Part shown: positions 24,651 through 32,669 of the stretch, one piece after another
Numbering within the stretch: position 1 is the stretch's first letter
Layout: each line of letters opens with the position of its first letter
From: Proteobacteria bacterium UBA2363
GTDB taxonomy: Bacteria > Pseudomonadota > Gammaproteobacteria > Xanthomonadales > UBA2363
Assembly (NCBI GenBank): GCA_002344355.1
Contig: DDTN01000045.1
Location: 44,930 to 108,929 of the forward strand
DNA length: 64,000 nucleotides
Reading direction: 5' to 3'
Notes under the pieces: generated by a model
Databases searched by the model: none
What the model was told of the DNA's origin: nothing
The model's input: only the letters and a program-made list of their open reading frames with translations
Position numbers and translations under genes: made by a program

Positions 24651-25544
24651 TTACGCCGATCCTTCACCGGCTGACGGGTCGTGTGCAAAGAATCGTCGCC
24701 ACCTTCGTGCAGCCCTGCGCAGCGCCTCGCTTCCCGGTTCGTCGAGAGAGGCGGCCCCTTCCCCGGATGCGTCGCTGCGCCGTGCCAGGTCGAGGTCGGT
24801 GAGGGTGCCGAGGTCGTCCTGAAGGGCCTTAAGCCGCCGCGTCTGGCGGGCCAGCGGCAGGTCGGGCAGCAGCGGGGTGAAGAACTCGCTGAGGTAGCGC
24901 AGGGCCTTGAGGTCCTTGCGCAGGCGGTGGCGGGCGGCTTCGTCGAGGGCCGCCAGGTCCGGGCCGGCGCGGCGGGCACGCTGCCAGGCACGGTCCAGGG
25001 CATGGCGGGCCAGGTCGGCGGCCGGGCCCTTGCGGCGGCGCCGGGCCTTGCCGCCGCGCCGGCGCCACAGCGGGCCGGCGAACAGGTCGCGCACGCGGTC
25101 GCCGAAGGCCTGGGCGTGGCGGGCTGTCAGGGCCTGGCGGGTCCGGGTGCGGAGCGCGGGAAGGGGGTCGGGTTCACTTTCTGGTGTACCGCAACCGTCT
25201 TGCGCGATCGCTGCAGAAAGTGAACCTGACCCCCTTCCCATCCCCGCCAGCACGTCGGCGTCGCGCAGCGGCCCGATCAGCCGGAACAGGGCGCGCGCCT
25301 CCAGCTCGACCGGCAGCACCATGGCGCGGTCCAGGATCGGCCGGAACCCGCGCAGCGCGGTGCGCAGCCGGCGCAGCGCGACCCGGCTGCCGTGCGGGCC
25401 GCGCGGGTCGTCGCCGGCCATCAGACCGGCCAGGTGGCGCTCCCAGTCGCCCAGGCAGGCGTCGATGACTTGCCGCAGGGCCTCGCCGGCGTCAATGCCC
25501 GGGTCCAGCTCTGGGTGGGTGTGGCCGGTCGTGCGCGCTGACAT
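24651..25544 (-). CDS. CHAD-domain protein carrying a REP-encoded insertion
   Basis: A 297-residue CHAD protein; these helical, His/Arg-rich proteins bind inorganic polyphosphate. Conserved pieces are RVALRRLRTALRGFRP (about 54-69), GPLRDADVL (91-99) and HRLRKDLKALRYLSEFF in the second half. Residues about 102-129 (RGSGSLSAAIAQDGCGTPES...) are not CHAD-like; they are encoded by the 82-bp inverted repeat at 25158-25239, inserted so that the frame is kept. The start at MSARTTGHTHPELD (25544) is chosen because the upstream extension is translated intergenic sequence. Whether the protein still folds is unknown. Confidence 0.85.
   Translation of the reverse strand: MSARTTGHTHPELDPGIDAGEALRQVIDACLGDWERHLAGLMAGDDPRGPHGSRVALRRLRTALRGFRPILDRAMVLPVELEARALFRLIGPLRDADVLAGMGRGSGSLSAAIAQDGCGTPESEPDPLPALRTRTRQALTARHAQAFGDRVRDLFAGPLWRRRGGKARRRRKGPAADLARHALDRAWQRARRAGPDLAALDEAARHRLRKDLKALRYLSEFFTPLLPDLPLARQTRRLKALQDDLGTLTDLDLARRSDASGEGAASLDEPGSEALRRAARRWRRFFAHDPSAGEGSA
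25158..25239. repeat. REP-type hairpin inside the CHAD gene
   Basis: Two 26-bp arms, 25158-25183 and 25214-25239, are inverted copies with 25 of 26 positions matching (the one difference is G versus A at the tenth base before the shared GGTTCACTTTCTG end). The 30-bp centre has a small inner hairpin, CGCAA-CCGTC-TTGCG. The arm core GGGGGTC(A/G)GGTTCACTTT resembles REP elements mobilised by REP-associated tyrosine transposases (RAYTs). No RAYT gene or second copy was noticed in this window. Confidence 0.85.
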
Positions 25545-25674
25545 GCGACGATGATGCCGCGCCGGTCTTCGCTTCGTGTTACGACGGCATGACAGTCCGG
25601 TGGGCGTTGCGGGCGGCTTGTCGGGTCGGGACGGTACGGAACCCGTCCGCGCTGGACCGGGCCCTCTCCCCCGG

Positions 25675-25700
25675 CCCCTCCCCCGCAGGCGGGGGAGGGG
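25675..25700. repeat. Perfect intergenic palindrome, 12-bp arms
   Basis: CCCCTCCCCCGC-AG-GCGGGGGAGGGG, flanked by CTCTCCCCCGG and AGAAG. This CCCTC...GAGGG type of intergenic palindrome is widespread in GC-rich proteobacteria. It might also act as a transcription barrier, but there is no T tract. Confidence 0.8.
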
Positions 25701-25944
25701 AGAAGTGGGGAGCCGCCGCAAGCAGCACAACCCGGCGCTTGGCGCTTCACCTCGTCCCCATCCGGCCGGCTCGCGCCGCGCCTGCACCGCCTCGGGAGCC
25801 GATCGCATGACCTGTCCGCACGGCGGACCCTCCCAGGTCCCGTCCCGAATCCCGGGCTGATGCGGCACATCGAACCGGCCTTCCACTTGGCCACGCATCG
25901 CAAGTTGCCGGCACCCCTGCTCCGGCCGACACTCCAAACTGCTC

Positions 25945-26046
25945 CCCGGTCCCGGTCCCGGTCCCGGATCCCGGATCCCGGATCCCGGATCCCGGATCCG
26001 CGATCCCGGATCCGCGAGTCTCGATCCCCGAGTCCCGAGTCCCGGC
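25945..26046. repeat. Degenerate tandem array of CCCGGT / CCCGGAT units
   Basis: About 100 bp of 6-7-bp units: CCCGGT repeated, then CCCGGAT repeated several times, then GATCCGC and CCCGAGT variants, ending seven bases before the epimerase stop codon (26053-26055). It is the complement type of the GGGACTC and GGGTCCC arrays at 7.9 and 8.15 kb. Confidence 0.85.
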
Positions 26047-26052
26047 TTCCCC

Positions 26053-27006
26053 TCACGTCCTCCGCAACACGATCCCGCTGTACCGCGGATCGCAGTAGCT
26101 CTCGCGCACCGCCTGCTCGAAGGGCGTCTGGCGGACGCCGAACACGGCCTCGGTGTCGACGCCGGTGAATCGGTCGCCGGCGCTGAGGGCGTCGAGCTGG
26201 GCGGCGGTGAACGGCGGGCGGCGGCTGAACAGGGCGTAGGTGCGCAGCAGCAGGCGGAACAGCGGGTAGGGGATCGGCACGATCAGGGTGCGCAGGCCCT
26301 TGACGCGCTTGATGGTGCGGATGATGTCGATGTAGTCGATGCCGGTGTCGCCGCAGATGTCGTAGGCGGCGCCGTCGGGCCGCATCTCGATGCAGCGCAC
26401 GATGCAGCGGCAGAAGTCGCGCTCGTACAGGGGCTGGCGCAGGTAGCGGCCGTCGCCGGGGATCGGGAACACCGGCGTGCGCGCCATGAAGCGCGACAGC
26501 CAGCCCAGGTGCTTGGGATCGAACCAGCCGAACATCAATGTCGGGCGCAGGACGCAGTGGCGCAGGCCGCTGGCCGCGACCAGGGCCTCCTGGGCCTTCT
26601 TGGTGCGGGTGTAGTCGTCGTCGGCCACCGAGTTCACCACCGACGAGCTGATGTGCACCAGGTAGGGCACGCCGGCCGCACGCGTCGCGGCCAGCACGTG
26701 GCGGGTGGCCTGCTCGTTGTTGCGCACGAACTCGTCCGGGTACTTGCCGGTGATCTGGGCGTGCAGCTGCACCACGCAGGCGGCGCCCCGGAAGTGCGCC
26801 TGCCAGTCGCCGGGTTCGGCGAGGTCGGCCAGAACGCAGGTCACCTCCGGGTGCAGGCGCTGCAGGATGGCGAGATTGTGGGCGTGCTTGTCGATCGCCA
26901 CCAGGCGCGTCCAGCCCTGGGCCTTGAGCTCGACCACCAGGTTCTGGCCGACCAGGCCGGCGGCGCCGGTCAGCACCAGCGGCGCGTGCTTGTCGATCGC
27001 CGCCAT
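26053..27006 (-). CDS. NAD-dependent epimerase/dehydratase (extended SDR)
   Basis: A 317-residue extended short-chain dehydrogenase. The cofactor motif is LTGAAGLVGQ with Gly14, Gly17 and Gly20; catalytic Tyr132 and Lys136 are in DDYTRTKKAQE, with HISSS (119-123) supplying the serine. The substrate is unknown but the position as last gene of the DprE1/DprE2-like operon (2 bp after the SDR stop) suggests a lipid-linked or nucleotide sugar. The start at 27006 begins MAAIDKHAPLVLTGAAG. Confidence 0.85.
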   Translation of the reverse strand: MAAIDKHAPLVLTGAAGLVGQNLVVELKAQGWTRLVAIDKHAHNLAILQRLHPEVTCVLADLAEPGDWQAHFRGAACVVQLHAQITGKYPDEFVRNNEQATRHVLAATRAAGVPYLVHISSSVVNSVADDDYTRTKKAQEALVAASGLRHCVLRPTLMFGWFDPKHLGWLSRFMARTPVFPIPGDGRYLRQPLYERDFCRCIVRCIEMRPDGAAYDICGDTGIDYIDIIRTIKRVKGLRTLIVPIPYPLFRLLLRTYALFSRRPPFTAAQLDALSAGDRFTGVDTEAVFGVRQTPFEQAVRESYCDPRYSGIVLRRT

Positions 27007-27008
27007 GC

Positions 27009-27746
27009 TCAGAACTTCAGGCGCCGGAACACGAACTCGGGCAGCGCCTTGATGACCATCATCACCGGCCGCCAGAACCAGGGCAGGTAGACCACGGCGC
27101 GACGCCGCTCGACCGCGCGGACGATGCCGGCCGCCACTGCCTCCGGGCGCGCCCACAGCGCGCCCTTGGCGAAGGCGGCGGTCATCGGCGTGTCGACGAA
27201 ACCTGGCTTGACGGTCAGCACGTCGACGCCGGACCGGCCCAGGCGCTGGCGCAGGGCGCTGGCGTAGGCGCTGACCGCGGCCTTGGCGGCGCCGTAGATG
27301 GCGTTGCTGGCGCGGCCGCGGTCGCCGGCCACCGAGGAGATCACCGCCAGGGTGCCGTCGCCCTGCGCTTCGAGCAGGCCGGCCAGTCGGTGCATCAGGG
27401 CGATCGTGCTGCCGCCGTTGGTGGCGAAGTGCGCCATCGCCAGGGCGGCATCGCGGTCGCAGGCGGCGGCGTCGGGCAGGGTGCCGTGCGCCAGCAGGGC
27501 GACGTCGATGCCGCCCAGTGCCTGCCGTGCCGCCGCCAGCGCGGCCTCGTGGCCGGCCAGCTCGTCGACGTCGAGGGTGCCGGTGTCGACGGCGCCGGCG
27601 CCGCGCACGCGCAGGTCGTCGGCCAGCGCCGCCAGCCGGCCGGGGTCGCGGCCGATGAGGTACAGCGCCGCGCCGCGCGCCGCCCATTGCCGGGCACAGG
27701 CGGTGGCGATCGCCGAGTTGGCACCGATGATCAGGATCTTCTGCAT
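27009..27746 (-). CDS. DprE2-like short-chain dehydrogenase
   Basis: A 245-residue classical SDR with GANSAIATACARQW at the N-terminus, the serine motif VISSVAGDRGRASNAIYGAAK with Ser137/Ser138, Tyr151 and Lys155. The VAGDRGR(A/Q)SN segment is characteristic of DprE2-type reductases, which in mycobacteria reduce decaprenylphosphoryl-2-keto-ribose to the arabinose form. It is 5 bp downstream of the DprE1-like gene, the same pairing. Function in this organism is inferred from homology and context. Confidence 0.82.
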   Translation of the reverse strand: MQKILIIGANSAIATACARQWAARGAALYLIGRDPGRLAALADDLRVRGAGAVDTGTLDVDELAGHEAALAAARQALGGIDVALLAHGTLPDAAACDRDAALAMAHFATNGGSTIALMHRLAGLLEAQGDGTLAVISSVAGDRGRASNAIYGAAKAAVSAYASALRQRLGRSGVDVLTVKPGFVDTPMTAAFAKGALWARPEAVAAGIVRAVERRRAVVYLPWFWRPVMMVIKALPEFVFRRLKF

Positions 27747-27751
27747 GGCTG

Positions 27752-29065
27752 TCAGTCCGCGAGGTCGGCCATCACCCGTCGCCAGAAGCTCGACGAGAAG
27801 GCCGGGTCGATGTGCCGGGAGAACGCCTCCCAGGCCGGGAAGAACCGCCGGAAATGGTCGCCGCGCATGCGCGCGTCCTTGGCCGGGTAGACCGCGCCGC
27901 CGGCCTCGGCGACCAGGTCGTCGAGTCGTGCCAGCAGGGCCAGGGTGGCCTGGCCGCGGAACGGGAAATCCAGCGCCAGGGTGGTGCCCGGGCGCGGGAA
28001 GCTGAGCAGGCCGGGCGAGGCCGGAGCGCCGAAGGTCTTCAGCACCGCCAGGAACGAGCCGGTGCCGCTGTCGGCGATGGCGTCCAGCAGGGCGGCGATC
28101 GCCGCGGGCGCCACCGACGGCGGCAGCACGCACTGGTGCTGCAGGAAGCCGCGCGGTCCGTACAGGCGGTTCCAGTGGCCGATGCCGTCCAGCGGATAGA
28201 AGAACGGCCGGTAGTGGACGATGCGGTGGCGGCGGCGCGGCAGGTGCCAATACAGGCGGTTGAAGGTCCGCAGGCCCGGCCCGCCCAGCAGCGGGAACGG
28301 CGGCGTGAACGGCACCGACAGGCGGCGGCGCGGCGGTGCCGGGCCGTCGGCCAGGCCGCAGGTGGCGTTGGCGCGGCTGAACACGCCGCGGCCGCGGCGG
28401 CCGCGCGGCGCCAGACAGTCGATCCAGGCCACCGCGTGTTCGTGGCTGGCCAGCGAGGCCTCGGCCAGGGCGAAGAACTCGGCCAGCTCGCCGAAGCGCA
28501 GCGTCTCCACCGCCAGCCAGGGGCTGGCGACGGCGGCGAGCTGCAGCTCGATCCAGGTGACCAGGCCGGTCAGGCCCAGGCCGCCGATCGTCGCCGCGAA
28601 CAGCTCGGCATGCTGCTGTGGCGTGCAGGTCAGGTGGCCGCCGTCGCTGCGGCACAGGCCGAAGGCGCGCACGTGGCGGCCCAGGGTGCCGGCGCGCGGA
28701 TGGTTCTTGCCGTGCACGTCGTTGGCCAGGGCGCCGCCGACCGTGGCGTACCGGGTGCCCGGCGTCACCGGCAGGAACCAGCCGGCCGGCACCGCCAGGC
28801 GCAGCACCTCGTCGAGCAGCACCCCGGCCTCGCAGCGCAACACGCCGGTGGCGCGGTCGAAGGCGATGAAGCGGTCGAGGCCGCGCGCCAGCAGCAGGCT
28901 GCCGCCCTCGAGCTGGCAGACATCGCCGTAGCTGCGGCCGTTGCCGTAGGCCAGCATCGGTGCCGGCAACGCCGGCAGGGCGGCGTCGCGGTCGTGCACG
29001 GCCGCGACCCGCGCCGGACGCAGGCGCGGCCAGCGGTTCCAGGCGCCGGTCGCGGAATCGCTCAC
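27752..29065 (-). CDS. DprE1-like FAD-dependent oxidase
   Basis: A 437-residue flavoprotein of the VAO/FAD_binding_4 family resembling DprE1, which oxidises the ribose 2'-OH of decaprenylphosphoryl-ribose. YGNGRSYGD (40-48) and DVHGKNHPRAGTLG (116-129, with His118) form the FAD site; YPAKDAR has Lys396, equivalent to the catalytic Lys418 of the mycobacterial enzyme. At the place of mycobacterial Cys387 there is Ala364. The start is GTG at 29065, overlapping the UbiA stop as GTGA. Length is slightly below the ~460 of mycobacterial DprE1. Confidence 0.84.
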   Translation of the reverse strand: MSDSATGAWNRWPRLRPARVAAVHDRDAALPALPAPMLAYGNGRSYGDVCQLEGGSLLLARGLDRFIAFDRATGVLRCEAGVLLDEVLRLAVPAGWFLPVTPGTRYATVGGALANDVHGKNHPRAGTLGRHVRAFGLCRSDGGHLTCTPQQHAELFAATIGGLGLTGLVTWIELQLAAVASPWLAVETLRFGELAEFFALAEASLASHEHAVAWIDCLAPRGRRGRGVFSRANATCGLADGPAPPRRRLSVPFTPPFPLLGGPGLRTFNRLYWHLPRRRHRIVHYRPFFYPLDGIGHWNRLYGPRGFLQHQCVLPPSVAPAAIAALLDAIADSGTGSFLAVLKTFGAPASPGLLSFPRPGTTLALDFPFRGQATLALLARLDDLVAEAGGAVYPAKDARMRGDHFRRFFPAWEAFSRHIDPAFSSSFWRRVMADLAD

Positions 29066-30525
29066 AGCGCCAGCACCACCACCGCCAGCCCGGCCAGCAG
29101 CACCGCCTGGCTGGTGCGGTCGCGCAGCGCGAACAGCATCGGGTCGTCGTGCATGCGGCCGCGGTGGGTGAGCAGCCAGACGCGGCCGATCCAGTACAGC
29201 AGCAGCGGGCACAGCAGCCACAGCGCCTTCGGCTGCGAGTACAGCTGCTCGCCGGTCGGGCTGTTCACGTACAGCGCCAGCACCATGACCGCGCCCAGCC
29301 CGCTGCCGATGCCCATGGCGCCCAGCATCGGCAGGTCGGAAACCCGGTAGCCGCGGCCGTCGGCGCCGTCGCGGCCGGCCCGCGCCATCACGCCCAGCTC
29401 GGTATGGCGCTTGACCAGGGCCAGGCTGAGGAACAGGAACATCGAGAAGGCCAGCAGCCAGAACGACAGCGCGACGCCCAGGGCGAAGGTGCCGGCGATG
29501 ATGCGGGCGGTGTAGAGCATAGCCAGCACCACCACGTCGACCATCTCGACGCGCTTGAGCGCGAAGGTGTAGGCCGCCGTCAGCAGCCAGTAGGCGGCCA
29601 GTGCCAGCACGAAGCGCGGCGGCAGGGCCAGGGCGGCAAGAACGAAGGCGGCGGCCAGCAGCAGCGGCACCAGGGCCAGGCCGGCCAGCAGGGGCAGCTC
29701 GCCGGCCGCGAACGGCCGCAGGCGCTTGCGCGGGTGGCCACGGTCGGCCGGCAGGTCGACCAGGTCGTTGAGCAGATAGACGCTGGACGCGCACAGGCCG
29801 AAGGCCAGGAAGGCCAGCAGCGCCTGGCGCACCGCGGCCGGCTCGAACAGCAGGTGGGCGGTCAGCAGGGGCACCAGCACCAGCAGGTTCTTGGCCCACT
29901 GGTGCAGGCGCAGCGCCCGGGCCCAGGTCAGCGGCGAGACGCGCGGACCGGGCAGCACGGTGTCGACGGCTGCGACGGTGGCGGCGGCGCGTTCCAGGCC
30001 GGCGCCGGCATTGACCACCACCGCGCGCCGGGCGTGGCGCCATACGGCCAGGTCGATCCTCGCGTTGCCGGCGTAGTCGAAGCCGCGCTCGCCATAACGC
30101 GCGACCAGGGCCTCGCCCTTGCGCGCGCCGGACAGGTTGCGGGATCCGTCGCTGGCCAGCACGTCGTCGAACAGGCCGGCATGGTCGGCGACCGCCCGGG
30201 CGATGCCGGCATCGGCGGCGGTGCACAGGACGATCTCGCGCCGGCCCTGCTGGCCGCGCAGCCAGTCCAGGAACGGCCGGTTCCAGGCGAGTCGCTCCGG
30301 GTCGGGCAGCACCCGCCGGGCCAGCTCGCGCTTGAACGCCGCCTTGCCGCGCAGCAGCCACAGCGGCATCGCCAGCAGCAGGAAGGGATTGCGGCGCAGC
30401 GCCGCGAGCAGCGACTCGTGCAGGGTGTCGCCCAGCACCAGGGTGCCGTCGAGGTCGACCGCCAGCGGCACCGCCGCGGCGTCGGCGACCGCCTCCAGGG
30501 TGCCGGCGGGCGACGGCGTGGTCAC
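29062..30525 (-). CDS. HAD-UbiA fusion, polyprenyl-phosphate pentosyl(5-P) transferase-like
   Basis: A 487-residue two-domain protein. Residues 18-185 are a HAD phosphatase with the nucleophile pair Asp24/Asp26 in DLDGTL. Residues 205-487 are a UbiA prenyltransferase with about eight helices and the metal motif NDLVDLPAD at 253-261. Mycobacterial UbiA (DPPR synthase) transfers phosphoribose from PRPP to decaprenyl phosphate, and a phosphatase then removes the 5-phosphate; this fusion would carry both activities in one chain. GTG start at 30525. First gene of the four-gene cassette; 15 bp after etfA, so read-through from etfBA is possible. Confidence 0.85.
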   Translation of the reverse strand: MTTPSPAGTLEAVADAAAVPLAVDLDGTLVLGDTLHESLLAALRRNPFLLLAMPLWLLRGKAAFKRELARRVLPDPERLAWNRPFLDWLRGQQGRREIVLCTAADAGIARAVADHAGLFDDVLASDGSRNLSGARKGEALVARYGERGFDYAGNARIDLAVWRHARRAVVVNAGAGLERAAATVAAVDTVLPGPRVSPLTWARALRLHQWAKNLLVLVPLLTAHLLFEPAAVRQALLAFLAFGLCASSVYLLNDLVDLPADRGHPRKRLRPFAAGELPLLAGLALVPLLLAAAFVLAALALPPRFVLALAAYWLLTAAYTFALKRVEMVDVVVLAMLYTARIIAGTFALGVALSFWLLAFSMFLFLSLALVKRHTELGVMARAGRDGADGRGYRVSDLPMLGAMGIGSGLGAVMVLALYVNSPTGEQLYSQPKALWLLCPLLLYWIGRVWLLTHRGRMHDDPMLFALRDRTSQAVLLAGLAVVVLAL

Positions 30526-30540
30526 GCGCGGGCGCGGGCC

Positions 30541-31485
<945 letters not shown>

Positions 31486-31543
31486 GTCGGGGTGTCCTTG
31501 CGGCCCGGCGCCGGGCGCCGGGCGGGATGGGGCAGCGGGAAGA

Positions 31544-32290
31544 TCAGACCAGGCCCTTGGCCTTCAGGGCGGCGACCAGCTCTGCGACGTCCTTGACCAT
31601 GACGCCCTTGCTGCGCCGCGCCGGCGGCGCGTAGGGCCCGTGGCCGAGGAAGTCGCCGGCCTCGGCGCCGAGCTCGGCCATCGGCACGGTCTCCAGCGGC
31701 TTGCTCTTGGCCTTCATGATGTCCGGCAGCTTGATGAAGCGCGGCTCGTTGAGGCGCAGGTCGGTGGTGACCACCGCCGGCAGGTCGACCTCGATGGTCT
31801 CCAGGCCGGCATCGACCTCGCGGGTGACGCGCGCCACCTGGCCATCCAGTTCCAGCTTCGAGGCGAAGGTCGCCTGCGGCCGGTCCCACAGGGCGGCCAG
31901 CATCTGGCCGGTCTGGTTGGCGTCGTCGTCGATCGCCTGCTTGCCCAGCAGGACCAGGCCGGGCTGCTCGCGCTCGACCAGCTTCAGCAGCACCCGGGCG
32001 GCCGTCAGCGGCTGCACCGGGCCGTCTGCGACCACGTGGATGGCGCGGTTGGCGCCCATCGCCAGGCCGTTGCGCAGGTGCGCCTGGGCGTCGGCGGGCG
32101 CGATCGCGACCACCACGACTTCCTCGGCCAGGCCCTTCTCGCGAAGGCGCAGCGCCTCTTCCAGGGCGATCTCGTCGAACGGATTGGGCGACAGCTTGAC
32201 GCCGTCGGTGACCACGCCGGTGCCATCGGGCCTGACCTGGATGCGGACGTTGTAGTCCACGACGCGCTTGTAGCCGACCAGAATCTTCAT
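31544..32290 (-). CDS. etfB: Electron transfer flavoprotein beta subunit
   Basis: A 248-residue ETF beta subunit, starting MKILVGYKRVVDYNVRI, with NPFDEIALEEALRL and the AMP-binding/recognition-loop region (GKQAIDDDANQTGQMLAALW) clear. The ATG at 32290 is preferred over an upstream in-frame ATG that adds 18 Pro/Arg-rich residues. Confidence 0.96.
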   Translation of the reverse strand: MKILVGYKRVVDYNVRIQVRPDGTGVVTDGVKLSPNPFDEIALEEALRLREKGLAEEVVVVAIAPADAQAHLRNGLAMGANRAIHVVADGPVQPLTAARVLLKLVEREQPGLVLLGKQAIDDDANQTGQMLAALWDRPQATFASKLELDGQVARVTREVDAGLETIEVDLPAVVTTDLRLNEPRFIKLPDIMKAKSKPLETVPMAELGAEAGDFLGHGPYAPPARRSKGVMVKDVAELVAALKAKGLV

Positions 32291-32669
32291 CGTTGCTGCG
32301 GACCTTGCCATCGGGGCGGGCGCGGGGCGCCCGGCGGGCCGCACAGTTTACCGGCAGCCTGTCGGAAAACGAGCTTCCCGGTCGTGTTTTCGAGTCGCCT
32401 GGCCAGCGCGGCCGCGCACCGGCGCCCGTCAAATCAACCGCTTGCGTAGTCGTTCCGTCCCTGGGCGCAGGCCGCAGACCGGCCATCGACCGCCCTGCCG
32501 GGGACGCGCCAGGCGATGTCGGCCCGGCCGGGCATCCGCCGCAGCAGGCGTCGCCGCGTCGCCCGCGCGTCCGCGCCGGCGCCGGCCGGGGCGGCACCTC
32601 ACGGCGGGATGCCGGACGCAACCCGGGCGCCGCTTGCGGCATCATGCACGCACCGCCCCCGGAGCCGTC
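32291..32669. other. Divergent intergenic region etfB / TPR gene
   Basis: 379 bp between divergent genes. The AT-richest part is near 32345-32400 (ACAGTTTACCGG; GGTCGTGTTTTCGAG), the likely promoter zone, but I cannot define hexamers. No gene is supported here. Confidence 0.5.

Larger units (their letters stand above)
25545..26052. other. Repeat-rich intergenic region
   Basis: 508 bp between the CHAD start and the epimerase stop. It contains the C/G-rich hairpin at 25675-25700 and a degenerate tandem array at 25945-26046. Open frames in it are translations of these repeats. The promoter of the CHAD gene should lie near 25550-25620, but I cannot point to it. Confidence 0.6.

Noticed and set aside
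25945..26046. CRISPR array
   Set aside because: Units are 6-7 bp with no unique spacers; it is a simple tandem repeat.
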